Of a DNA stretch of 64,000 nt, positions 35,722-46,506 are shown one piece after another. A program made the translations under genes and the position numbers. This DNA comes from Ricinus communis (lineage: Eukaryota; Streptophyta; Magnoliopsida; Malpighiales; Euphorbiaceae), in NCBI RefSeq assembly GCF_019578655.1, contig NC_063259.1, forward strand, positions 11,870,489 through 11,934,488. Direction: 5' to 3'. Position 1 is the stretch's first letter; each line of letters begins with the position of its first letter. A model generated the notes under the pieces. The model searched no databases. It had not been told where the DNA came from and was given only the letters and a program-made list of their open reading frames with translations.

Positions 35722-36478
35722 AAAGTCCTCAAAACCTGAGCGAGCGCGGTCCCTATATTAAAGCAGAGCTTACGGGGTGTGGCCTCTGCCACTTACTAAG
35801 ATATCATTTTTTGTCGTATCCTTAATATTATGATTTGTCTCAATTTATTTAATCGCATGCATGCCTATGAACTTCGATAAACTGGAGGCAGCTATCAGCA
35901 CATATTTTCTAGATCTAGATATCGAGGGAATTACGGAAAATTCGATGATGAAAGTTAGTGTCTTTCTTGAGTCTCGAGAGATTAAGAAAGGGCAAATTTG
36001 AGTGAAGGATGGGAATAATTAGACTTAAAATTAATTTTCTACAATCAATTTGGACCTAATTAACAGAAGAAATAAAGTTTGAGGTGTAAAGCGGCAGTTT
36101 TCACAAGTTTAGGGACTAAATTGTTAAAATTTTCAAAACTTTATGCTCTTGGAGCCTATCAGCTCTGTGAACAGTCGAATCGCCTCTATATAGAGCCGAT
36201 TGGCTCTACACGGTGTTGATTGACCGTTTTTCATAATCTGACATTGTTTTACATATACTTTCAATCTAAAACGCTAAAAAGTGACAAAAATAAATTTCTA
36301 GAAGGTATCTATAATAATTATTGGGATTTTTCAATAATTTTGATGATAATTGTTTGAATATAAAAGATCTAATCCCTTTTTATTTGATATTAATTTGATA
36401 AAGGGAAATGGTAATCATAGTTTATCTTTCAATAATTGAATATTTATTTGTCTTTTTAGGATTTCATAATCCTACTGC

Positions 36479-36486
36479 TATAAATA
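36479..36486 (+). promoter_or_regulatory. TATA box of the plus-orientated Tat LTR
   Basis: TATAAATA, with a GA-repeat ('gagagagagagag') about 35 bp downstream. The same box occurs at 42753-42760 in the second tandem unit and, on the minus strand, at 41971-41978 and 48198-48205 in the inverted LTRs. Confidence 0.6.
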
Positions 36487-36728
36487 GATTGATACACCCT
36501 AGGATTGGGGTCGGAGAGAGAGAGAGGGACATTCCTCAAAGTTTTTTTAAACTACAGGAGATACATCGACATATGCGGAGAATTGGTTTTTAGCAAGTCA
36601 CTAAGAAAGAGCTCCAAATTATGAAAACATTGAAGAACGATAGAAGCTTTTCTGAAATCCCAAAGAAGAACTAGATTCTCAACCAATCTTTGATTCAACA
36701 GCTTCTTGATCTCCTGAGACTCGCAAAG

Positions 36729-37890
36729 CAACAACCAATGGTGACAACGTGAGGGTTCCCCTACATCCACATCATCAACATCCCTTCTTCAATTGGTTCT
36801 TTTATATTTATTTATAGAAACATGATTAGAAATGTTTTTTTGATTATCGATATTTGTTTCACATAATTCACATGACTAGACTAGAATATCTTTCCATTTA
36901 ACATGCTGATTTTATTGGGTTTTGAAATTGATAAAAAGAACAAATAGGGTTTTGAATCTGATGACATGATTTTATTGGCTTTTGAATTTGATTAGTTAAT
37001 GAATAGTAAATATAATTGATTTATATTTCCATGCAAATGAATTAGATTTTAAGCTTGCATAATTAAAATTTGAGATTTGCCTTAGAATTCCATATTTAAT
37101 TACTGTTAGTTTAGTTTTAGGGTTTACATGTCTTTTTAGGGTTATCAACGTCATATTTCATTTCTTACATTAATCTTTTACACGTTCTAATTGAGTTTTC
37201 ACCCTTTGTGTATGTGAAAATAGTCTCTAAGCGTGAAAAATTCAGGAAAACTGTAGGAAAACCACCTGAAGCCCTCCAAAACTGATCGACTCTACACCTT
37301 GAGTCGAAGCAACAACCAATGGTGACAACGTGAGGGTTCCCCTACATCCACATCATCAACATCCCTTCTTCAATTGGTTCTTTTATATTTATTTATAGAA
37401 ACATGATTAGAAATGTTTTTCTGATTATTGATATTTGTTTCACATAATTCACATGACTAGACTAGAATATCTTTCCATTTAACATGCTTTGATTTTATTG
37501 GGTTTTGAAATTGATAAAAAGAACAAATAGGGTTTTGAATCTGATGACATGATTTTATTGGCTTTTGAATTTGATTAGTTAATGAATAGTAAATATAATT
37601 GATTTATATTTCCATGTAAATGAATTAGATTTTAAGCTTGTATAATTAAAATTTGAGATTTGCCTTAGAATTCCATATTTAATTACTGTTAGTTTAGTTT
37701 TAGGGTTTACATGTCTTTTTAGGGTTATCAACGTCATATTTCATTTCTTACATTAATCTTTTACACGTTCTAATTGAGTTTTTACCCTTTGTGTATGTGA
37801 AAATAGTCTCTAAGCGTGAAAAATTCAGGAAAACCGTAGGAAAACCACCTGAAGCCCTCCAAAACTAATCGACTCTACACCTTGAGTCGA
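36729..37890 (+). repeat. 580-bp tandem duplication inside the Tat LTR
   Basis: 'gcaacaaccaatggtgacaa' begins both 36729 and 37309. The copies differ at scattered bases (for example gattatcgat/gattattgat, catgcaaatg/catgtaaatg). The inverted LTRs lack the duplication. Confidence 0.88.
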
Positions 37891-38746
37891 TCGGTTGTTT
37901 ATGATTTCAGTGTGATTTTCGAGTTTTTAATGTATTTCACGATTTTATGAACTATTACTTTGTTTTAGGTTTTCTTTATTTCTTTTTCTAGTTGTAGGCA
38001 GGTTGTAGTAGTTAGATTTATTTTCGACACTTTATTTTTTTCTTTATCTAGGATGCATGCCAAATATCTGCTATGTGATTGCCTAAATTAAAACTGACAT
38101 ATAGACAATAGGCTAAATTTGATCTGGTATGAAAACTGTAGTCCATTAGGTTAATTAATGGTAATTAGGTTTTAAAATCCATATAGACTTAGTAGATCTT
38201 TGTCATGCTCTAATTGAATTAATTGAGCCATATTTAGACCTAAGATCACTTAACTTGGGTCTTTTCATAAAAAGTAGTCCATTAGGTTTAAAGGTTGGAA
38301 ATCACAACATAAATTATAATCGGTCTAAACTAGGTGGGCCTTGTACATAATTGACTAGTAAGTTAGGTTAATAACTTTGCTTACAAGCTGGGCTTAATAA
38401 GATATGCTAGACTCAAGTGGACCTCACATGTTATAGTGCTTGATGTGTAATATATAATTATTACATTTATAGAGAAAAGCTTGTTAAACAATAAAATTAA
38501 AGACAAAGATATACAAATAAGGAAGTTGGCTTCTAGATCCATCTCTAGATTTTTGGCATAAGCTTCCTTATAGAATCGATAAATGTCACTCATTAGTAAA
38601 AGTGTCTCGATGAATTACCTAGGTGGCGACTCCCATCTCCGGCGCTAGTCTCTATGACTAGTTAGCGTGTTCTCGATTAGGTTGAAAAGTCTTATAGTAT
38701 CGTAGTCGTTAAAGACACTTGGTGTTAAATGAAACCGCCGCCCACA

Positions 38747-39130
38747 ACCGGCCTAACATTTGGATAAGTGGGTATCTTGTGTTCGGCAATCTCTTAATCT
38801 ATCCCGGGCATATCCTCATAAGACCAGGAAAAACATTTTTTATATTTTATTAATATTTTTGTCAATATCTCTTTTCCTTCAAGAGTTGGACTAGCTCCAA
38901 TCATGACCTCCTTTGGGGAGTTAGATGTACCTAGAATAAGTGCACGACATGGCATGGAATCAATATTGAATATGATAGTAGGATGATCATCGAATGCGTA
39001 CTATCATTAAAAAAAACACCATGAAATAAGCAAACTGGATATTCATTACATCAATGCTCGGAGATGAGCTCATCGTCCACATCAAATAATTTAGTACATA
39101 AACATCACCATAGGAAACGTCCACAATAGG
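38747..39130 (-). pseudogene. Tat linker fragment (copy 1)
   Basis: Minus-strand relative of 7530-7880 in Tat element 1 (protease-polymerase linker). Shared text: 'gataagt.ggtat...tctatc.cgggcatatcctcataagacc', 'atcatgacctcc', 'gaatatgatagt'. It marks an old Tat copy into which element 3 appears to have inserted. Confidence 0.6.
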
Positions 39131-40243
39131 CTATACAATCAAAGCATCAAAATCAAAATCAATAGCATAAAAATCAGCTTATATAATCCCCAATCAAATT
39201 GAACTAAGAAGATAATAAATAAAACCAAAAGAACATAAAGCATGACTCGGAAGGAAATAAAAGAAAAATCATAAGAATTTTAAAGAAATTAGCAAGTTGC
39301 CTCATACCAAGTGTTTCTTTAACATTATATGAGCTAGACACTAGGATGATTTCTTACCTAGATTCAGAAATTGTAACACCTCTTTTCCGAATCAAACTCT
39401 CCACCATTATAGAGTTTAAGCCTCTATCCATTTACCTTAAACTCACCATTTTCAAGATGAGATAACTTAATAATGCCATGTGGAAAGACTTGCTTAACCA
39501 TAAAGCAGGACACCGAGTAACAAGATTTCAACTTACTCGGAAAGAGTCGAAGTCTTGAGTTGAACAAAAGTACCTTATCTCCAGGTTGGAATTCTCTCTT
39601 GGATTTGATTCGGGCATCATGCCATTTCTTTGTAGGCTCCTTAGTTAGACAAGGATTCTTATATTCATGCAATCTCCACTCATCCAACTCGTTCACCTAC
39701 AAATTCCTTTTCAGCCCTGTATTAACTAGATCAAGGTTAACCTATTTAATAGCCCAAAATGCTTTATTTTCAATCTCAATAGGTAAATGATATGAGTTTC
39801 TATAGACTAGCCTATATGGTGTAGTGCTTAAGAGTATTTTATATGCACTTTTATAAGCCCATAGAGTGTCATTGAGCTTCTCTGACCAATCTTATCTATA
39901 TCCTTCTACAGTTTTCTTAAGAATCCTCTTGATTTCATTATTAATGTTCTCAACTTGACCACTAGCTTGGGGATGATAAGGGGTAGTAAATTTGTGTGTG
40001 ACACCTAATTATCTCAGCATCTTTTCCAATTGCGTGTTACAGAAATGGGTACCCCTATCTTTTATAATGGCCTTATGAGTGCCAAACCTATAAAACATTT
40101 TCTTTAAAGAATTCATGACCACCCTGGCATCATTACAGGGCAAAGCTTGTGCCTTTACCCATTTAGACACATAGTCTATAACTACAAGAATGTACTTGTT
40201 ACCAAAAGAATATGGAAAACGTCCTATGAAGTCGATGCCATAC
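39131..40243 (-). pseudogene. Athila integrase core and C-terminus (copy 1)
   Basis: The minus strand, right to left, starts with the integrase core at the point where an LTR has inserted (40244): FPYSFGNKYILVVIDYVSKWV, then KDRGTHFCN, then the C-terminal 39424-39696 piece with NELDEWRLHEYKN, TKKWHDARIKSKREFQPGDKVLLFNSRLRLFPSKLKS in pieces and FKVNG at the end. DD35E residues visible are the Asp of VVIDY and of KDRGTHF. After the stop the conserved post-pol motif is at 39291-39340. The upstream part of the same pol is at 48786-53100. Confidence 0.82.
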
Positions 40244-42434
40244 TGTGGGCGACGGTTTCGGGCATGCGTCCAAGTGTCTCTAGCGACTACAGCACTACAA
40301 GGCTTTTCAACCTAATTGAGAACACGCTAACTAGTCATAGAGACTAGCACGGAGAAAGGGATTCACCACTCGGATAATCTCCAGGACACTTTTACTAATT
40401 GAGTGGCGTATTAAATTCCATAAGGAAGCTTGCCACATCTAGAGATGGATCCGGAAGCCAATTTTCTTATTTGTGTATCCCTATTTTTAATTTTGTTATT
40501 TGATTGGTTATTCCCTATAAATACAACATTTATAATTCTATAATCAATCACTACAGCATTTGAAGTCCACTTAAGTCTAGCCCATTTTAGTTAAGTCTAA
40601 TTCCCAATTATATTGTTAGCCTAAGTTTACTACTCAATTATGCTTAAGTGGCCCATCTAGTATACCTTAATTATAAATATTGCTTGATTACCAAGTTTTA
40701 TTATAATTGGGCTATATTTCTCATGCCACGGCTCGATTCAATCTCCCTATTCTAAGTTAGTCCATTAATTAACTTTTAATCTACCTATTCTAAGTGGGCT
40801 ACATTTTTCATGACAAGGCTCGATTCAATCTCCCTATTCTAAATGAGTCCATTAATTCACTTTTAGATATGGAAAAAGTCTACTAAATCTAAATAAATTT
40901 TAATTTAGGCCCAAATTACCATTATTTAACTTATGGACTATACTTTATATGAAGAGCCCAAATTTTAAGCATATGTCTAGGTGTCGAATTTCAATTAATA
41001 ATCGTACAATAATTATTTGCCATTCACCCATCAAAATAAAGCAAAAATAAAGAAATCAGTAAATCTAAATTATTACAACCATTTCTATAACTAATAAACT
41101 TTTAAAAGAATGACTAGACTAGGTAAAAAAAGGTTAAAAACATCAAAAGGCTCAAAATTTGCAAAATATGACAAATTTGGAATGAACAACCTACTGATGA
41201 TATCATAGAGCTGGTGGGCTCAACACGCAGTCGCTCAAGCCGATTGACTCTGTGCTCCTACTTTAGATCAATTTTGATTAATTTAGGCACTCCAATCCTG
41301 AATTTCCAATTTACATTCATAAAAACACGTGAAACATGGTTAGCAACATGCAAGGAACAAATTAATGTATAAAATAATTAATTTTTTGGCAACAAAATGT
41401 CAAATAAACTTACCATAAGTAAATTTCCTAATATGGAAGTTTCTACAGCAAATGATAAACTAATCATGAAATCCTAATTAATTTATACTAATACCCATAA
41501 ATCAACATCAACTTAACTATTAACTCATATACATGATTATAAGATTTAATATCCAAGAATAGAAGTTATCTGTTTCAAAATTTAGGAAACATGCATAGAG
41601 TTAAAATACATAAATCTCATAAGAAACTTGATTCTAAGTATGTTAATTATAAGAAAACAATCACAATAGGTAATCATGTTATTCCTAACATGTTTCTAAT
41701 AATTAAAGCAACAATCAAAATACAAAAGAGAAAATCAAAAGGAAGTAGAAATATGATGATGTGATGTGATGTGAAGTGATTTGAAATTCTAAGGTTGTCA
41801 CTAGTATTGTGAAGATCTTTGAGTCTAAGTACGACGAGGGAGGAGGTTGAATCAAATATAGGGTAGAAGTATAGAGTCTGTAGGGTTTATTTTGTTATTT
41901 ATATTGCTGAAAATTCCACTGTCGTTCTATTGAGAATTTTCAACCTCCTTAAGCTTAGGGCTTCCTATTCTATTTATAGGAAAAAGTTTAACAAGCCCTA
42001 AAAGCTTTTTGATATACGTTCTCAACTTTTGATAAATATCCATAATTAAAGAATTAATTTATGGACTTATCGGGAGTGTTTATTAATAAATACTAAATAA
42101 ATTATTAAAAACTTAAATCTTTATCAATAAAAGATTGTAAAAGATGTATTTTAATTGATTTTGACTTTTTAAAATGAAAAATTACACAAAACGACGTAGA
42201 TTTTTAAATTTGAGGCCAATCGAGACTATATAGAGCTAATTAGCTTTCCACAGAGCCGACAACTCTGTGTACACACCGTAGAGTCGATTGGCTCAAATTT
42301 TGAGAAGTTTTCAAAAAATTTACTCTTTGGTCCCTAAACTTTTAGAATTTGCAACTTTACAAATCAAACTTAAGTCTTTCTATCAATTTAGTCCAAATTA
42401 ATTTCAAAAAATAATTATTGGTTCAATTATTCAC
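40244..42434 (-). mobile_element. Inverted Tat LTR (copy 1), cut by the tandem junction
   Basis: The plus strand begins TGTGGGCGACGGTTTCGGGC next to the integrase and continues to the duplication junction at 42434, so about 120 bp of its distal end are missing. It aligns with the Tat LTR at 11964 in the same orientation and with 35883-38746 in the opposite one. A minus-strand TATA box is at 41971-41978. 'gagtcgattggctc' phrases lie at 42230-42300. Confidence 0.8.
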
Positions 42435-45013
42435 AGCTCTGTGAACAGTCGAATCGCCTCTATATAGAGCCGATTGGCTCTACACGGTGTTGATTGACCG
42501 TTTTTCATAATCTGACATTGTTTTACATATACTTTCAATCTAAAACGCTAAAAAGTGACAAAAATAAATTTCTAGAAGGTATCTATAATAATTATTGGGA
42601 TTTTTCAATAATTTTGATGATAATTGTTTGAATATAAAAGATCTAATCCCTTTTTATTTGATATTAATTTGATAAAGGGAAATGGTAATCATAGTTTATC
42701 TTTCAATAATTGAATATTTATTTGTCTTTTTAGGATTTCATAATCCTACTGCTATAAATAGATTGATACACCCTAGGATTGGGGTCAGAGAGAGAGAGAG
42801 GGACATTCCTCAAAGTTTTTTTAAACTACAGAGATACATCGACATATACAGAGAATTGGTTTTTAGCAAGTCACTAAGAAAGAGCTCCAAATTATGAAAA
42901 CATTGAAGAACGATAGAAGCTTTTCTGAAATCCCAAAGAAGAACTAGATTCTCAACCAATCTTTGATTCAACAGCTTCTTGATCTCCTGAGACTCGCAAA
43001 GCAACAACCAATGGTGACAACGTGAGGGTTCCCCTACATCCACATCATCAACATCCCTTCTTCAATTGGTTCTTTTATATTTATTTATAGAAACATGATT
43101 AGAAATGTTTTTTTGATTATCGATATTTGTTTCACATAATTCACATGACTAGACTAGAATATCTTTCCATTTAACATGCTGATTTTATTGGGTTTTGAAA
43201 TTGATAAAAAGAACAAATAGGGTTTTGAATCATTGACATGATTTTATTGGCTTTTGAATTTGATTAGTTAATGAATAGTAAATATAATTGATTTATATTT
43301 CCATGCAAATGAATTAGATTTTAAGCTTGCATAATTAAAATTTGAGATTTGCCTTAGAATTCCATATTTAATTACTGTTAGTTTAGTTTTAGGGTTTACA
43401 TGTCTTTTTAGGGTTATCAACGTCATATTTCATTTCTTACATTAATCTTTTACACGTTCTAATTGAGTTTTCACCCTTTGTGTATGTGAAAATAGTCTCT
43501 AAGCGTGAAAAATTCAGGAAAACTGTAGGAAAACCACCTGAAGCCCTCCAAAACTGATCGACTCTACACCTTGAGTCGAAGCAACAACCAATGGTGACAA
43601 CGTGAGGGTTCCCCTACATCCACATCATCAACATCCCTTCTTCAATTGGTTCTTTTATATTTATTTATAGAAACATGATTAGAAATGTTTTTCTGATTAT
43701 TGATATTTGTTTCACATAATTCACATGACTAGACTAGAATATCTTTCCATTTAACATGCTGATTTTATTGGGTTTTGAAATTGATAAAAAGAACAAATAG
43801 GGTTTTGAATCTGATGACATGATTTTATTGGCTTTTGAATTTGATTAGTTAATGAATAGTAAATATAATTGATTTATATTTCCATGTAAATGAATTAGAT
43901 TTTAAGCTTGTATAATTAAAATTTGAGATTTGCCTTAGAATTCCATATTTAATTACTGTTAGTTTAGTTTTAGGGTTTACATGTCTTTTTAGGGTTATCA
44001 ACGTCATATTTCATTTCTTACATTAATCTTTTACACGTTCTAATTGAGTTTTTACCCTTTGTGTATGTGAAAATAGTCTCTAAGCGTGAAAAATTCAGGA
44101 AAACCGTAGGAAAACCACCTGAAGCCCTCCAAAACTAATCGACTCTACACCTTGAGTCGATCGGTTGTTTATGATTTCAGTGTGATTTTCGAGTTTTTAA
44201 TGTATTTCACGATTTTATGAACTATTACTTTGTTTTAGGTTTTCTTTATTTCTTTTTCTAGTTGTAGGCAGGTTGTAGTAGTTAGATTTATTTTCGACAC
44301 TTTATTTTTTTCTTTATCTAGGATGCATGCCAAATATCCGCTATGTGATTGCCTAAATTAAAACGTATAGACAATAGGCTAAATTTGATCTGGTATGAAA
44401 ACTGTAGTCCATTAGGTTAATTAATGGTAATTAGGTTTTAAAATCCATATAGACTTAGTAGATCTTTGTCATGCTCTAATTGAATTAATTGAGCCATATT
44501 TAGACCTAAGATCACTTAACTTGGGTCTTTTCATAAAAAGTAGTCCATTAGGTTTAAAGGTTGGAAATCACAACATAAATTATAATCGGTCTAAACTAGG
44601 TGGGCCTTGTACATAATTGACTAGTAAGTTAGGTTAATAACTTTGCTTACAAGCTGGGCTTAATAAGATATGCTAGACTCAAGTGGACCTCACATGTTAT
44701 AGTGCTTGATGTGTAATATATAATTATTACATTTATAGAGAAAAGCTTGTTAAACAATAAAATTAAAGACAAAGATATACAAATAAGGAAGTTGGCTTCT
44801 AGATCCATCTCTAGATTTTTGGCATAAGCTTCCTTATAGAATCGATAAATGTCACTCATTAGTAAAAGTGTCTCGATGAATTACCTAGGTGGCGACTCCC
44901 ATCTCCGCGCTAGTCTCTATGACTAGTTAGCGTGTTCTCGATTAGGTTGAAAAGTCTTATAGTATCGTAGTCGTTAAAGACACTTCAGTGTTCGTCTGAA
45001 ACCGCCGCCCACA
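42435..45013 (+). mobile_element. Plus-orientated Tat LTR (copy 2), 5' end missing
   Basis: Corresponds to 36161-38746, so it lacks the first ~280 bp of the LTR. It keeps the TATA box (42753-42760) and the 580-bp duplication (43001-43580 and 43581-44160). Confidence 0.85.
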
Positions 45014-45400
45014 ACTGGCCTAACATTTGGATAAGTGGGTATCTTGTGTTCGGCAATCTCTTAATCTATCCCGGGCATATCCTCATAAGACCAGGAAAAA
45101 CATTTTTTATATTTTATTAATATTTTTGTCAATATCTCTTTTCCTTCAAGAGTTGGACTAGCTCCAATCATGACCTCCTTTGGGGAGTTAGATGTACCTA
45201 GAATAAGTGCACGACATGGCATGGAATCAATATTGAATATGATAGTAGGATGATCATCAGAATGCGTACTATCATTAAAAAAAACACCACAAAATAAGCA
45301 AACTGGATATTCATTACATCAATGTCAGAGATGAGCTCATCGTCCACATCAAATAATTTAGTACATAAACATCACCATAGGAAACGTCCACAATAGGCTA
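45014..45400 (-). pseudogene. Tat linker fragment (copy 2)
   Basis: Duplicate of 38747-39130, with a few small changes ('aactggcc' for 'aaccggcc'). Confidence 0.6.
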
Positions 45401-46506
45401 TACAATCAAAGCATCAAAATCAAAATCAATAGCATAAAAATCAGCTTATATAATCCCCAATCAAATTGAACTAAGAAGATAATAAATAAAACCAAAAAGA
45501 ACATAAAGCATGACTCAGAAGGAAATAAAAGAAAAATCATAAGAATTTTAAAGAAATTAGCAAGTTGCCTCATACCAAGTGTTTCTTTAACATTATATGA
45601 GCTAGACACTAGGATGATTTCTTACCTAGATTCGAGAAATTGTAACACCTCTTTTCCCGAATCAAACTCTCCACCATTATAGAGTTTAAGCCTCTATCCA
45701 TTTACCTTAAACTCACCATTTTCAAGATGAGATAACTTAATAATGCCATGTGGAAAGACTTGCTTAACCATAAACAGACCTGAGTAACAAGATTTCAACT
45801 TACTCGGAAAGAGTCGAAGTCTTGAGTTGAACAAAAGTACCTTATCTCCAGGTTGGAATTCTCTCTTGGATTTGATTCGGGCATCATGCCATTTCTTTGT
45901 AGGCTCCTTAGTTAGACAAGGATTCTTATATTCATGCAATCTCCACTCATCCAACTCGTTCACCTACAAATTCCTTTTCAGCCCTGTATTAACTAGATCA
46001 AGGTTAACCTATTTAATAGCCCAAAATGCTTTATTTTCAATCTCAATAGGTAAATGATATGAGTTTCTATAGACTAGCCTATATGGTGTAGTGCTTAGGA
46101 GTATTTTATATGCACTTTTATAAGCCCATAGAGTGTCATTGAGCTTCTCTGACCAATCTTATCTATATCCTTCTACAGTTTTCTTAAGAATCCTCTTGAT
46201 TTCATTATTAATGTTCTCAACTTGACCACTAGCTTGGGGATGATAAGGGGTAGTAAATTTGTGTGTGACACCTAATTATCTCAGCATCTTTTCCAATTGC
46301 GTGTTACAGAAATGGGTACCCCTATCTTTTATAATGGCCTTATGAGTGCCAAACCTATAAAACATTTTCTTTAAAGAATTCATGACCACCCTGGCATCAT
46401 TACAGGGCAAAGCTTGTGCCTTTACCCATTTAGACACATAGTCTATAACTACAAGAATGTACTTGTTACCAAAAGAATATGGAAAACGTCCTATGAAGTC
46501 GATGCC
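45401..46506 (-). pseudogene. Athila integrase core and C-terminus (copy 2)
   Basis: Duplicate of 39131-40243. The core is at about 46276-46510 (GIDFIGRFPYSFGNKYI, VVIDYVSKWVKAQALP, FGTHKAIIKDRGTHFCN), the C-terminal domain at 45694-45963 (KREFQPGDKVLLFNSRLRLFP in pieces). This copy reads SCYSGLFMVKQV where copy 1 has a longer, altered text, so copy 2 is nearer the family consensus there. Post-pol motif at 45561-45610. Confidence 0.84.

Larger units (their letters stand above)
35883..38746 (+). mobile_element. 3' LTR of Tat element 3, with internal 580-bp duplication
   Basis: From TGGAGGCAGCTATC to ...GAAACCGCCGCCCACA, about 2.86 kb. It aligns in inverted orientation with the LTR at 46507-48785, which sets both ends. 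It contains a TATA box (36479) and a 580-bp tandem duplication (36729-37308 and 37309-37890). 'gagccgattggctct' phrases lie near 36165-36220 and 37860-37885. It is followed at once by a piece of Tat linker on the minus strand rather than a primer-binding site, which fits a 3' LTR inserted into older Tat DNA. Confidence 0.72.
36161..42434. repeat. Large tandem unit, copy 1 (~6.27 kb)
   Basis: From 'agctctgtgaacagtcgaat' at 36161 to 'ttcaattattcac' at 42434. The next copy starts with the same text at 42435. The unit comprises most of the plus Tat LTR, a Tat linker piece, an Athila integrase 3' part and most of an inverted Tat LTR. Near-identity across copies includes non-coding DNA. Confidence 0.92.

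Noticed and set aside
35466..35792. A structural protein with heptapeptide repeats (minus strand)
   Set aside because: Both strands are open because the unit is 21 bp; flanks give no conserved domain and no promoter. Kept as a minisatellite only.
38381..38593. 70-codon frame on minus, repeated at 44647-44859
   Set aside because: The repeat is explained by the tandem duplication and the frame lies inside an LTR; no motif.
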